64,000 nt of DNA from RHKX01 sp963820055. Its GTDB lineage: Bacteria > Actinomycetota > Thermoleophilia > Solirubrobacterales > 70-9. The stretch spans positions 62,001 to 126,000 of the forward strand of contig CAWFYJ010000001.1 of assembly GCA_963820055.1 (NCBI GenBank), given 5' to 3'. The notes below the pieces were generated by a model. The model saw only the letters and a program-made list of their open reading frames with translations. It ran no database searches and was not told the origin of the DNA. How positions within the stretch are numbered: position 1 is the stretch's first letter; each line of letters opens with the position of its first letter. This document shows positions 10,398 through 19,792 of this stretch, in pieces. The position numbers and the translations under genes were made by a program.

Positions 10398-11588
10398 ACG
10401 GAAGCATCAGCCACAGCGAACGGTGGTAGTCGGGCCGGCGTCACCCTGAACGGGGTGACCAAGCGGTTCGGTGACTTCACCGCGGTCGACGCCATCGATC
10501 TCGAGATCGAAGAGGGCGAGTTCTTCACGCTGCTGGGGCCCAGTGGCTGCGGCAAGACGACGACCCTGCGCATGATCGCCGGGTTCGAGCAGCCGAACGG
10601 CGGCCAGATCCTGATCGACGACGTCGATGTCGCCGGGATGCCCGCCCACAAGCGCCCGACCAACACCGTCTTCCAGAGTTACGCCCTGTTCCCGCACCTG
10701 AGCGTCAAGGACAACGTCGCCTACGGCCTGAAGCGGAAGGGCGTCGACAAGTCCGAGGCCGAGCAGCGCGTACAGGCGGAGCTCGAGCGGGTCGGACTCT
10801 GGGGTGAGGCGAACCGCCGGCCCAACCAGCTCTCCGGCGGCCAGCAGCAGCGCGTGGCCCTCGCTCGCGCGGTGGTCAACCTCCCGAAGGTGCTGCTCCT
10901 CGACGAGCCGCTCGGCGCCCTCGACCTAAAACTCCGCAAGGGACTGCAGCTCGAGCTCAAGCAAATTCAGCGCGAGGTCGGGATCACGTTCGTCTACGTG
11001 ACCCACGACCAGGAGGAGGCGCTGACGATGTCCGACCGGATCGCGGTCATGAACCGTGGCGTCGTTGAGCAGATAGCCGTACCCGAGGAAGTCTATGAAC
11101 GCCCCGCGACCAGCTTCGTCGCCGGCTTCATCGGGGTCTCGAACCTGATGCCGGGCACGGTCCGTTCGCTCAACGCCGACGGCAAGGCGTCGGTCGAGCT
11201 GGAGGCAGGCGTCACCGTTGAGGCCCCCGCCAATGGACTCGGTACCGGCGAGGTCTGTTACGCGGTTGTTCGCCCCGAGAAGCTCTACGTCACGCCGAAG
11301 GGGCAGACGCCGGAGGGCCTCCACGGCAACGAGCAGAGCGTCGAGGGGGTCGTCGCCAGTTCGGTCTACCTGGGGACGGCGACCCAGCTCGTCGTCGAGC
11401 TGAAGGGCGGCGTCCGCATGACCGTGCTCTGTCCGAACACCGACGAGGCCGAGCGCCAGTCGCTGCCCGGCGGCGGGGCCGATGTGAAGCTCTCCTGGAC
11501 CCCCGAGCACATTCACCTGGTGCGCGACTCGGGCGCCGAGCGCGCCACCGCCGATCACGAGGCCGCCACGAACGTCGCCAGCTCTTGA
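10398..11588 (+). CDS. potA: Spermidine/putrescine ABC importer ATPase (PotA-like)
   Basis: ATP-binding subunit of a polyamine-type importer. Walker A is GPSGCGKTT, the signature is LSGGQQQRVALARA, Walker B is VLLLDEPLGALD, the H-loop is YVTHDQEEALT, and a TOBE domain occupies the C-terminal 120 residues (VRPEKLYV). The first ATG/GTG/TTG in frame is the GTG at 10455, but that would delete the first conserved strand (VTLNGVTKRF). A strong AGGAGG at 10388-10393 points to a start near 10395-10401. ACG at 10398 is the best-spaced candidate, so this start is provisional. The binding-protein gene follows after about 50 bases. Confidence 0.9.
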   Translation, partial: TEASATANGGSRAGVTLNGVTKRFGDFTAVDAIDLEIEEGEFFTLLGPSGCGKTTTLRMIAGFEQPNGGQILIDDVDVAGMPAHKRPTNTVFQSYALFPHLSVKDNVAYGLKRKGVDKSEAEQRVQAELERVGLWGEANRRPNQLSGGQQQRVALARAVVNLPKVLLLDEPLGALDLKLRKGLQLELKQIQREVGITFVYVTHDQEEALTMSDRIAVMNRGVVEQIAVPEEVYERPATSFVAGFIGVSNLMPGTVRSLNADGKASVELEAGVTVEAPANGLGTGEVCYAVVRPEKLYVTPKGQTPEGLHGNEQSVEGVVASSVYLGTATQLVVELKGGVRMTVLCPNTDEAERQSLPGGGADVKLSWTPEHIHLVRDSGAERATADHEAATNVASS

Positions 11589-11635
11589 CGCGATTTGCAA
11601 AAGGAAACGAGAAGTACGAGAGGAGTTGGGTCACT

Positions 11636-12799
11636 GTGACCAAGGTGAGTAGGAGGAGCAGGGTGCCTCTGTTGGGAGCGTTGGTGCTGATCGCGGCGCT
11701 GCTGATCGCGGCATGCGGTGGTGGCGGGGGCGGAGGCATCGAGGGCGGTTCCGACAACGCCGACGTCCAGACCGCGCCCAACGACCCGCCCGCGTCGGGC
11801 AACATGACGATCTCGAACTGGCCGTTCTACATCGATAACAAGACCGTGGCCGACTTCGAGAAGAAGACCGGCGTCTCGGTCAAGTACATCGAGGACGTCA
11901 ACGACAACAGCGAGTTCTTCGCGAAGATGCAGCCGCTGCTTTCGGACGGTCAGTCGGGTAACCGCTCGATGATGGTGGTCACCGACTGGATGGCCAAGAA
12001 GATGTACGACCTCGGCTACCTCCAGGACATGGATCAGGACGCAATCGCGCCGGCCAAGGCAAACATGCGCACGGATCCCGGCCTGCAGCACCCGGACTTC
12101 GACCCGGACCGCGCATTCTCGATGCCGTGGCAGAGCGGTATGACGGGCCTGGTCGTCAACACCAAGCTCGCTCCCGATGTGAAGTCGATCAACGACCTGT
12201 TCGACCCGCAGTACAAGGGCAAGGTCGAGATGCTGACCGAGCTTCGCGACACCGTCCCGCTGGTCATGAAGGCCGATGGGGTCGATCCGGCCGACGCGAC
12301 GACCCAGGACTGGCTCGACGCGATCGACAAGATCAAGGAGGCGGCCGCCTCGGGGCAGATCCGCCGCTTCACCGGCAACGACTACACCCGCGACATGGCG
12401 AGCGGAGATGCGGTCGCCGTGATCGGTTGGTCCGGAGACGCCGTGCAGTTGCAGGCGGACAACCCCGACATCCAGTTCGTGATGCCGACGGAAGGCTGCA
12501 TGCTCTGGTCCGACAACATGGTTATCCCGGTCGGGGCACCGAATTCGACCGCCGCCTACGACTGGATCAACTACGTCTACGAGCCGGAGAACCAGGCGCA
12601 GATCACGGCGTACAACAACTACGTCCAGCCCGTCGACGGGGTCAAGGAGATATTCGAGAAGACGGACCCCGCTCTGGCGAAGAACCCGCTGATCTTCCCG
12701 GACGAGCAGTTCACGGCGAACTGCTCGACGCAGGTCTCGCCGCCGGCGGCTGACGAGCAAGAGGTCGAGCAGGCGTTCCAGTCAGTGATCACCGGCTAG
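11636..12799 (+). CDS. potD: Polyamine-binding lipoprotein (PotD/PotF-like)
   Basis: A 387-residue extracellular solute-binding protein. The signal peptide ends in a lipobox, LIAAC followed by a glycine run, so it is a membrane-anchored lipoprotein. The mature part starts NMTISNWPFYID, the usual first strand of the PotD family. MPWQSGMTGLVVN and aromatic/acidic residues such as WSGDAV and YEPENQAQ fit a diamine-binding cleft. I chose the GTG at 11636, ten bases after AGGAG, over a longer reading that adds a non-signal-like leader. It lies second in the importer operon. Substrate is probably putrescine or spermidine. Confidence 0.9.
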   Translation: MTKVSRRSRVPLLGALVLIAALLIAACGGGGGGGIEGGSDNADVQTAPNDPPASGNMTISNWPFYIDNKTVADFEKKTGVSVKYIEDVNDNSEFFAKMQPLLSDGQSGNRSMMVVTDWMAKKMYDLGYLQDMDQDAIAPAKANMRTDPGLQHPDFDPDRAFSMPWQSGMTGLVVNTKLAPDVKSINDLFDPQYKGKVEMLTELRDTVPLVMKADGVDPADATTQDWLDAIDKIKEAAASGQIRRFTGNDYTRDMASGDAVAVIGWSGDAVQLQADNPDIQFVMPTEGCMLWSDNMVIPVGAPNSTAAYDWINYVYEPENQAQITAYNNYVQPVDGVKEIFEKTDPALAKNPLIFPDEQFTANCSTQVSPPAADEQEVEQAFQSVITG

Positions 12800-12836
12800 A
12801 GCGCTGACGGACCGGAAGACGACGGAGCGAGCAGAG

Positions 12837-13721
12837 ATGCAAGAAGGCAGCACCCCTCCGCTCCGTCGTCGCCTGGTCCCGTACTTCCTGATGGGGCCGG
12901 GGCTGATCTGGCTCATTCTCTTCTTTGTGATCCCGCTCTACTTCATGGCGAGGCTCTCGCTGGAGTCGGGGAGCCTCGAGCAGGGATTCACGTTCACCTG
13001 GCAGTTCTCCAACTACAGCGACGCGTTCTCGAACTACGGGACGCAGTTCTGGCGCTCCTTCCTCTATGCCGGCACAGCGACCCTGATCGCCCTGCTGATC
13101 GCCTATCCGCTCGCCTACGCGATCGCGATGCGGGGCGGCAAGTGGCGCAACGCACTGCTCTTCGCCGTCGTCGCTCCGTTCTTCACGACCTATCTGATCC
13201 GAACCCTCGCCTGGCAGACGATCCTCGGCGACCAGAGCCCCGTCGTCAACATCCTCCAGTCGCTCGGCATCCTCTCCGCCGACGGCCGGCTGCTGGCGAC
13301 GCCGGTGGCCGTGATCGCCGGGATCACCTACAACTTCCTGCCGTTCATGGTGCTGCCGATCTACGCCAGCCTCGAGCGCGTCGACGTGCGACTGATCGAG
13401 GCGGCGAAGGATCTTTACTCCTCATCGACCTCTGCCTTCATCAAGGTGACGCTTCCGCTCACGGCCCCGGGAATCGTCGCCGGCACGCTGCTGACGTTCA
13501 TCCCCGCCGCGGGCGACTACATCAACGCCCAGTTCCTCGGCTCGACCAACCAGTCGATGATCGGCAACGTAATCCAGGCGCTCTACCTGAAGGTCCTCGA
13601 CTACCCGAGCGCAGCCGCCCTCTCCTTCATCCTGATGGCGGTCATCCTCGCCCTCGTCCTGATCTACATCAAGTTCGCCGGCTCCGAGGCGCTGATGGGT
13701 GACGAGGAGGAGGCGGCATGA
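12837..13721 (+). CDS. potB: Polyamine ABC importer permease (PotB-like)
   Basis: A 294-residue inner-membrane subunit with six predicted helices. The first is around residues 14-38 (FLMGPGLIWLILFFVIPLYF region). The coupling EAA loop reads EAAKDLYSSSTSAFIKVTLP near residues 190-210 and contacts the ATPase. The start is 37 bases after the binding-protein stop. The stop overlaps the next permease start by four bases (ATGA), so the two are translationally coupled. Confidence 0.93.
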   Translation: MQEGSTPPLRRRLVPYFLMGPGLIWLILFFVIPLYFMARLSLESGSLEQGFTFTWQFSNYSDAFSNYGTQFWRSFLYAGTATLIALLIAYPLAYAIAMRGGKWRNALLFAVVAPFFTTYLIRTLAWQTILGDQSPVVNILQSLGILSADGRLLATPVAVIAGITYNFLPFMVLPIYASLERVDVRLIEAAKDLYSSSTSAFIKVTLPLTAPGIVAGTLLTFIPAAGDYINAQFLGSTNQSMIGNVIQALYLKVLDYPSAAALSFILMAVILALVLIYIKFAGSEALMGDEEEAA

Positions 13722-14572
13722 GCAAGGCGTGGGCCTGGATCCGGTTCAACGCGGTCTCGATGTTCGCGGCGCTAGCGATCCTCTATCTGCTGATCCCGAT
13801 CGCGGTCATCGCGGTGTTCTCGTTCAACGATCCGACTGGCAAGTTCAACTTCACCTGGGAGGGCTTCACCACCCAGCACTGGCAGGACGCCTTCAGCATC
13901 CCCGAGCTCAATGACGCATTGCTGACGAGCCTTCGGCTGGCAGCGCTCTCGACGATCATCGCGACGATCCTCGGCACCCTGATCGCGCTCGCCCTGGTCC
14001 GCCACAAGTTCACAGGGCGCCGGACTGCCAACTTCCTGATCGTGATCCCGATGGCGACACCGGAGGTCGTAATCGGCGCGTCACTGCTCTCGATGTTCCT
14101 GATCTACGGCCTGTCGCTCGGGTTCACGACGCTGCTGATCGCCCACGTGATGTTCTCGATCAGCTTCGTCGTCGTCGTCGTCCGCTCACGCCTGATCGGT
14201 TTCGACCGCAGGCTGGAGGAGGCGGCTCGGGACCTCGGCGCGACCACCTGGACGACCTTCCGAACAGTGACGCTGCCGCTGCTGACGCCGGGACTGCTCG
14301 GCGCGGCCCTGCTGTCATTCGCCCTCTCGATCGACGACTTCGTGATCTCCAACTTCAACTCGGGCACCACCGTCACCTTCCCCCTTTACATCTACGGCGC
14401 CGCGCAGCGCGGCATCCCGGTCGAGGTCTACGTGATCGCCACGATCCTCTTCGCGGTGACGGTGGTCGGCATGGCCTTCACGGTCTGGCAGCAACGCCGC
14501 GCGGAGCAACTCGCCTCGGTCCGCCCCGACGACGAAGTCGAGTTGCCGCCAATCGGAGGAGCCCCGGCGTGA
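13718..14572 (+). CDS. potC: Polyamine ABC importer permease (PotC-like)
   Basis: A 284-residue six-helix permease of the same importer. The EAA loop reads EEAARDLGATTWTTFRTVTLP. The FALSIDDFVISNFNSG segment is highly typical of PotC. It overlaps potB at its start and the aldehyde dehydrogenase gene at its end by four bases each, so import and oxidation are tightly coupled in translation. Confidence 0.93.
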   Translation: MSKAWAWIRFNAVSMFAALAILYLLIPIAVIAVFSFNDPTGKFNFTWEGFTTQHWQDAFSIPELNDALLTSLRLAALSTIIATILGTLIALALVRHKFTGRRTANFLIVIPMATPEVVIGASLLSMFLIYGLSLGFTTLLIAHVMFSISFVVVVVRSRLIGFDRRLEEAARDLGATTWTTFRTVTLPLLTPGLLGAALLSFALSIDDFVISNFNSGTTVTFPLYIYGAAQRGIPVEVYVIATILFAVTVVGMAFTVWQQRRAEQLASVRPDDEVELPPIGGAPA

Positions 14573-16050
14573 GTGCCCCCACCCTGCTGATCGGCGGTCA
14601 GCCGGTCGCAGGCGAAGGCGACCCCATCGACGTCGAGAACCCGTTCACGACCGAAACGATCACGACAGTCGCCTCGGCGTCGGCGGAGCAGCTCGACGCG
14701 GCCGTCGCATCCGCGCGGGAGGCGTTCGAGATCTGGTCGCGCACGCCCGCCCTCGAGCGCGGCGAGGCACTCCACGAGGCTGCGCGGCGGCTGCGCGAGA
14801 ACGGCGAGGAGCTGGCCCGGACGATGACGGCCGAAGGCGGCAAGCCGCTCGTCGAGAACCGCGACGAGATCGATTGGTGCGCGGCGGCGTTCGACTACTA
14901 CGCGGAGATCGGCCGCGACAGCGCCGGCCGCGTGATCCCGCCGATCGAGTCGAGCCAGCTGGCGCTGGTCGTCAAGGACCCGCTCGGCGTCGTCGGCTGC
15001 ATCGTCCCCTGGAACTACCCGCTGCTGCTGCTGACGTGGAAGGTCGCCCCGGCGCTCGCCGCGGGCTGCTCGGTCGTCGCCAAGCCGTCCGAGGTGACGC
15101 CGCTCTCGACGCTGGCGCTCGCCGACTGCTTCTCCCACCTCCCGGACGGAACGGTGAACATCGTCGCCGGCGCCGGGCCGACCGGCGCCGCCCTGTCCGC
15201 CGACGAGCGCGTCGACTGCATCGCCTTCACCGGGTCGGTCGCGACCGGGCGCCGGGTCGCGCTCGCCTGCGCCGAGCGCCTCGCCAGGGTCAACCTCGAG
15301 ATGGGTGGCAAGGACCCGTTCATCGTCTGCGCCGACGTCGCTGACGAAATCGAGATCGCCGCCCGCGGCGGTGCCTGGGCGGCGTTCCTCAACGCCGGGC
15401 AGGTCTGCACGTCGGCCGAGCGCTTCTACGTGATGAAGGACGTCTACGACGACTACGTGTCGGCCTTCGTCGACCACACACGAACCCTCGTGCTCGGCGA
15501 CCCGTTCGACGCGGCGACCGACGTCGGCCCGATGGTGTCTGCCCCGCAGCGCCAGAAGGTCGTCGACCAGGTCGAGGCGGCGGTCGCGGCCGGAGCCGAA
15601 GTGGTCACGGGCGGCGACGGCGGCGGCACCACGCAGGGACACTTCTTCGCACCGACCGTCGTGACCGGAGCGCCTGCGGAGACCGACCTGCTGCGCGAGG
15701 AGACGTTCGGCCCGGTCGCGCCGATCGTGCCCGTCGACAGCCTCGATGAAGCGATCGCCCTCGCCAACGGCACCCGGTTCGGCCTCGGCGCCAACGTCTA
15801 CACGCGCGACCTGAAGAGCGCCGTTCGCTGCATGCGCGAGCTGCGCGCCGGGACGGTCTGGATCAACGATCCGCTGACCGACAACGACGCCGGGCCGTTT
15901 GGCGGCTTCAAGCAGTCCGGGATCGGGCGTGAGCTCGGCCGCGAGGGCCTCGAGGCCTTCCAGGAGACGAAGCACGTCCACTTGGAGACGGAGATCGAGC
16001 GCAAGGACTGGTGGTACCCCTACGGCCCGGAGGGGTCGGGCGGCCAGTAG
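14569..16050 (+). CDS. Aldehyde dehydrogenase, aminobutyraldehyde/betaine aldehyde type
   Basis: A 493-residue NAD(P)-dependent aldehyde dehydrogenase. The general-base Glu lies in NLEMGGKDP and the catalytic Cys in NAGQVCTSAERF. GVVGCIVPWNYPLLL and NDAGPFGGFKQSGIGRELG are family blocks. It overlaps potC by four bases (GTGA). As the last gene of the importer operon it probably oxidises 4-aminobutanal, the product of putrescine transamination, to GABA; betaine aldehyde remains an alternative. The convergent PAP2 gene ends only 12 bases away. Confidence 0.9.
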   Translation: MSAPTLLIGGQPVAGEGDPIDVENPFTTETITTVASASAEQLDAAVASAREAFEIWSRTPALERGEALHEAARRLRENGEELARTMTAEGGKPLVENRDEIDWCAAAFDYYAEIGRDSAGRVIPPIESSQLALVVKDPLGVVGCIVPWNYPLLLLTWKVAPALAAGCSVVAKPSEVTPLSTLALADCFSHLPDGTVNIVAGAGPTGAALSADERVDCIAFTGSVATGRRVALACAERLARVNLEMGGKDPFIVCADVADEIEIAARGGAWAAFLNAGQVCTSAERFYVMKDVYDDYVSAFVDHTRTLVLGDPFDAATDVGPMVSAPQRQKVVDQVEAAVAAGAEVVTGGDGGGTTQGHFFAPTVVTGAPAETDLLREETFGPVAPIVPVDSLDEAIALANGTRFGLGANVYTRDLKSAVRCMRELRAGTVWINDPLTDNDAGPFGGFKQSGIGRELGREGLEAFQETKHVHLETEIERKDWWYPYGPEGSGGQ

Positions 16051-16062
16051 CGCCCCCGGAGG

Positions 16063-16656
16063 TCAGCGCCGCCGCGCCGACCTACGATCAATCGCGTGAG
16101 TTGTCAGCTGCGCAACGACGGTCCCCGAGACGGCGCCGGCGACGACGTCGCCGGGGTAGTGCACGCCGGTGTGTACGCGCGAGTAAGCGACGAGCGCCGC
16201 GAGCGCGTGCAGCGGGACGGCCGCGGGCGGGAGCACCCTCCCCACTCCGGCGGCGAACGCGAAGGCGGTCGCCGAGTGCCCAGAGGGGAAAGAGGTCGAG
16301 GTGGGCATCCGGACGTGGCGGGCGATCGGGACCTTCTCGGCGATCCGGTCGGGCCGGGACCGGTTACTCAGCGGCTTGACGACGAGGTTGAAGAACGCGG
16401 CGGCGACGCCGACCGAGGCGAGCCCCATCGCGGCCGCCCGGCGACCCGTCCGCCCGCCCGTCGCTGCGAGCACCGCGGCGGACGCGATCGAGATCGCCGA
16501 GTAGTCGGCGGCGCGCGAAAGGCGGGACATCGCCCGGTCGAGTGCCGGGGTCGGCGTCCGCGCGATCGCGGCGTAGAGCGCGAGGTCGACCCGTTCGGCG
16601 TCCTCGAGCCAGCGGCCGGGGCCACTCGTCGGAACGGCTTCTTCGGATTGCTCCAT
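16063..16656 (-). CDS. PAP2-family membrane phosphatase
   Basis: A 197-residue membrane protein with all three PAP2 motifs: KPLSNRSRPD, SFPSGHS (catalytic-site His) and SRVHTGVHYPGDVVAG (nucleophile His). Several hydrophobic helices lie between them. Family members dephosphorylate lipid phosphates such as phosphatidate or isoprenoid diphosphates outside or within the membrane. It is divergent from a diacylglycerol-kinase-like gene, with only 14 bases between the two start codons. The opposing activities (lipid dephosphorylation and phosphorylation) suggest a linked role in lipid phosphate balance. Confidence 0.9.
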   Translation of the reverse strand: MEQSEEAVPTSGPGRWLEDAERVDLALYAAIARTPTPALDRAMSRLSRAADYSAISIASAAVLAATGGRTGRRAAAMGLASVGVAAAFFNLVVKPLSNRSRPDRIAEKVPIARHVRMPTSTSFPSGHSATAFAFAAGVGRVLPPAAVPLHALAALVAYSRVHTGVHYPGDVVAGAVSGTVVAQLTTHAIDRRSARRR

Positions 16657-16670
16657 CTGCGGGTAAGTCT

Positions 16671-17945
16671 ATGAACGCACGGAGGGTCGCGGCCGCAGCC
16701 GCCCTTCTCGCCGGCGCCGCCGCAGTGGCGATCGCGGTCGCCATCGCGATCGATTCCTTTCCGCGCGGGCTCGTCGCGCTCGCCGCGATCGGCCTGGCCG
16801 GTGTCGCCGGGTGGTACGCCCTGATCCTGGGTCCGAAGCTGCGCGTCCTCGCCGCCGCCTTCGCCGTGGCCCTCCTCGCGGGCGCCGTGGTGCTGATGCT
16901 CCACCATCGCCTGGTCGAGGAGTTGCTCCTGCTCGCCGCGCTCGTCACCTGCTCGGCTTCCACCAGGATCGCCTTCGGGCAATCGGTGGACCTTCCCGAC
17001 GCACCCGATCCGAGCAACGCGGTCCTCTTCCTCAACCCGCGGTCGGGCGGCGGCAAAGCGGAGCGCTTCGACCTCGGCGACGAAGCCCGCCGCCGCGGCA
17101 TCGAGCCGGTGGAGCTCGGACCCGGAGACGACCTCGAGAGGCTGACGCGGGACGCCGTTGCCCGAGGGGTCGACGCACTGGCGATGGCTGGAGGCGACGG
17201 CTCACAGGCGATAGTCGCCGCCGTGGCGGCGGAGCACGACCTGCCCTACGCCTGCATCCCCGCCGGCACGCGCAACCACTTCGCGCTCGATCTCGGCGTC
17301 GACCGCAACGACGTCGTCGGCGCCCTCGACGCGTTCGTCGACGGCGGCGAGCGGCGGGTGGACCTCGCCGACGTGAACGGCCGGGTCTTCGTCAACAACG
17401 TCTCGCTCGGCCTCTACGCGAGCGCCGTCCAGCGGACCGGCTACCGGGACGCAAAGCTGCGGACGCTGCTCGAGACGGCTCCCGAGATGCTCGGGCCGAA
17501 CGGCACCGGCCTCGACCTGCGCTGGGCCGGGCCGGGCGGTCACGAGCACAGCTCCGGCATCGCGATCCTCGTCTCCAACAACCGCTACCGGCTCGGGCGG
17601 GCGGTCGGGTCCGGGACGAGGCCGCGTATCGACGACGGCCTGCTCGGCGTCACCGTCGCCGGGGCCGCCCGCGGACGCGGCGCGCGACGCGGCCCGCAGC
17701 GTCCCTGGCGCGAGTGGAGCGCCCCCTCGTTCGAAGTCGGTGCCGACCATCCGGTTCCGGCCGGGATCGACGGCGAGGCGGTCGTCCTCGACGCGCCGCT
17801 CCGGTTCCGGATCCGCCCCGGCGTGCTGCGGGTGCGCGTCGCCCGTAATCACCCGGGCGCGTCACCGTCGGCAGCGCTGCCCGAGGGTTTCATGGCGGGT
17901 GCCCGGGCGCTGCTTCGACTCGCGTCCGGTGGCCCCGCGACCTGA
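16671..17945 (+). CDS. Diacylglycerol-kinase-domain lipid kinase with N-terminal membrane region
   Basis: A 424-residue protein. Residues 1-95 form about three to four membrane helices. A DAGK catalytic domain follows, with LNPRSGGGKAER near residue 121, the nucleotide-binding MAGGDGSQ near 177 and IPAGTRNHFALDLG near 198. The family phosphorylates diacylglycerol or related lipids with ATP. The ATG at 16671 leaves 14 bases to the divergent PAP2 gene. A frame 43 codons longer lies wholly inside PAP2 and is rejected. Lipid substrate is not determined. Confidence 0.88.
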   Translation: MNARRVAAAAALLAGAAAVAIAVAIAIDSFPRGLVALAAIGLAGVAGWYALILGPKLRVLAAAFAVALLAGAVVLMLHHRLVEELLLLAALVTCSASTRIAFGQSVDLPDAPDPSNAVLFLNPRSGGGKAERFDLGDEARRRGIEPVELGPGDDLERLTRDAVARGVDALAMAGGDGSQAIVAAVAAEHDLPYACIPAGTRNHFALDLGVDRNDVVGALDAFVDGGERRVDLADVNGRVFVNNVSLGLYASAVQRTGYRDAKLRTLLETAPEMLGPNGTGLDLRWAGPGGHEHSSGIAILVSNNRYRLGRAVGSGTRPRIDDGLLGVTVAGAARGRGARRGPQRPWREWSAPSFEVGADHPVPAGIDGEAVVLDAPLRFRIRPGVLRVRVARNHPGASPSAALPEGFMAGARALLRLASGGPAT

Positions 17946-18061
17946 GGATGCTGCTCCACTGCGGCTGACGCGAGTCGCCGAGATTGTGCAACGGCGCCCA
18001 CGGACCCACGAGTACCATCGGTGGGGACTTCCGAAGACCGAAACGGCGAAGGAGAGAGGCG

Positions 18062-19597
18062 ATGGAGCCCGAGACCCTGGCCCGAGAGGGCAGCGACGAG
18101 AGCATGACCACAGAGCCCGAGACGCTGAAGAACTACATCGGCGGCGAGTGGGTCGAATCGGCCGCAACCGAGACGCTCGACGACGTCGACCCCGCCACCG
18201 GCGCGGTCCTCGCTCGGGTACCGCTCTCGACCGGGGGCGACATCGACGCGGCCGCCCGGGCCGCCCGGGCCGCCCAGCCTGCATGGGCCGCAACCGCGGT
18301 CGCCAAGCGCGCCCGCGCCGTCTTCGCCCTCCGCGAGGCGCTCTGGTCGCACCGCGAGGAGCTCACCCGTCTCGTCACCGAGGACATGGGCAAGGCGCTC
18401 GACGACGCACGCGGCGAGGTCGGCCGCGGGATCGAGTCGACCGAGAACGCCTGCGGCATCCCGAACCTGCTCAAGGGCGAGACGCTCGAAGGGGTCGCCA
18501 CCGGGGTCGACGTCGAGATGTGGCGTCAGCCGGTCGGCGTCGTGGCCGCGATCACCCCCTTCAACTTCCCGGCGATGATCCCGCTCTGGTTCCTTCCGTA
18601 TGCGATCGCGTGCGGCAACACGTTCATCCTCAAGCCCTCCGAGCGCGACCCGCGGACGCCGCAGCGGATCGTCGAGCTGATCGACGGCATCGACGAGATC
18701 CCGGCCGGCGTCGTCAACATCGTCCACGGCGCCCACGACGCGGTCAACGGCCTCCTCGATCACCCTGAGATCGATGCGATCAGCTTCGTCGGACAGGCAT
18801 CGACCGCCCTCCACGTCATGGACCGCGGCACCCGTTCCGGCAAGCGCGTCCAGGCCCTCGGCGGCGCCAAGAACTCGATGGTCGTCATGGACGACGCCGA
18901 TCTCGGCCAGGCGATCCCGGCGATGATGCAGTCGGCCTTCGGCAACGCCGGCCAGCGCTGCCTCGCCGGCTCGGTGGCGGTCGTCGTCGGCGACGAGGAG
19001 CGACGTCGCGAGGTCCGCTCGGCCCTCGCCGAGGCGGCCTCTACCCTCCCCACCGGCAACGGCGACGACGAGGGCGTGGTCTGCCCGCCGATGGTCGGCG
19101 CTGACGCGCGCGATCGCGTCTCCGCCGCCGCCGACCGTGCGATCGCCGAGGGCTCGGAGGTCATCGTCGACGGCCGCGACACGAACAACGCCGCCGGCGC
19201 CCTGATGGGCCCGACCATCCTCACCGTCGCCGACCGTGAGTCCGAACTGGCGCGCGAGGAGCTCTTCGGCCCCTTGCTCGCCGTCCTCGAGGTCGCCGAC
19301 CTCGGCGAGGCACTCGAGTTCGTCAACTCGAGCCGCTACGGCAACGCCTCGGTGATCTTCACCGCCTCAGGCGAAGCTGTACGCCGCTACCGCAACGAGG
19401 TCGAGGCCGGGATGGTCGGCGTCAACGTCGGCGTCCCCGCCCCCGTCGCCTGGTTCCCCTTCGCGGGCTGGAAGGACTCCATGGTCGGCGACCTCCACGC
19501 CAACGGCCACGACGCCGTCGAGTTCTATACGCGCAAGAAGGTCGTGACGACGAGGTGGCGGCCGGCGCCTTCGGGTGCGGCGTTCGGGACCCACTAG
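18062..19597 (+). CDS. mmsA: Methylmalonate-semialdehyde dehydrogenase (CoA-acylating)
   Basis: A 511-residue aldehyde dehydrogenase of the MmsA type. The catalytic Cys lies in NAGQRCLAGS, and the usual general-base Glu is replaced, with LGGAKNSMVVM at that site, which marks the CoA-acylating subgroup. The enzyme converts methylmalonate (or malonate) semialdehyde plus CoA to propionyl-CoA (or acetyl-CoA), in valine, beta-alanine or inositol breakdown. AAGGAG precedes the ATG at 18062. It stands alone, about 115 bases after the DAG-kinase gene. Confidence 0.93.
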   Translation: MEPETLAREGSDESMTTEPETLKNYIGGEWVESAATETLDDVDPATGAVLARVPLSTGGDIDAAARAARAAQPAWAATAVAKRARAVFALREALWSHREELTRLVTEDMGKALDDARGEVGRGIESTENACGIPNLLKGETLEGVATGVDVEMWRQPVGVVAAITPFNFPAMIPLWFLPYAIACGNTFILKPSERDPRTPQRIVELIDGIDEIPAGVVNIVHGAHDAVNGLLDHPEIDAISFVGQASTALHVMDRGTRSGKRVQALGGAKNSMVVMDDADLGQAIPAMMQSAFGNAGQRCLAGSVAVVVGDEERRREVRSALAEAASTLPTGNGDDEGVVCPPMVGADARDRVSAAADRAIAEGSEVIVDGRDTNNAAGALMGPTILTVADRESELAREELFGPLLAVLEVADLGEALEFVNSSRYGNASVIFTASGEAVRRYRNEVEAGMVGVNVGVPAPVAWFPFAGWKDSMVGDLHANGHDAVEFYTRKKVVTTRWRPAPSGAAFGTH

Positions 19598-19700
19598 GGG
19601 TTTGTCGTTGGCGGCGGCCGGGGGGTCAGGGTCATCCCGTGGGTACCGGACGCCGCACGGCGTCGGAAGCTGACGGAGGCGGGAGCTCGGTCGGGGCGCG

Positions 19701-19741
19701 AATGGCAATCCGTACACGCCTGGGCATGCCTGATTGCCATT
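19701..19741. terminator. Inverted repeat downstream of mmsA (in 19598-19917 gap)
   Basis: AATGGCAATC (19701-19710) and GATTGCCATT (19732-19741) are exact complements around a 21-nt loop. The arms are AT-richer than the surroundings, so they stand out. The element may end mmsA transcription. The rest of the gap has no gene; 19793-19814 repeats a 22-nt sequence also found at 60599-60620. Confidence 0.5.
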
Positions 19742-19792
19742 GAGGGCCGAAGTGAGGCCGCCGCCCCTCGGGTCGAAGCCTCCCCACCCCGG

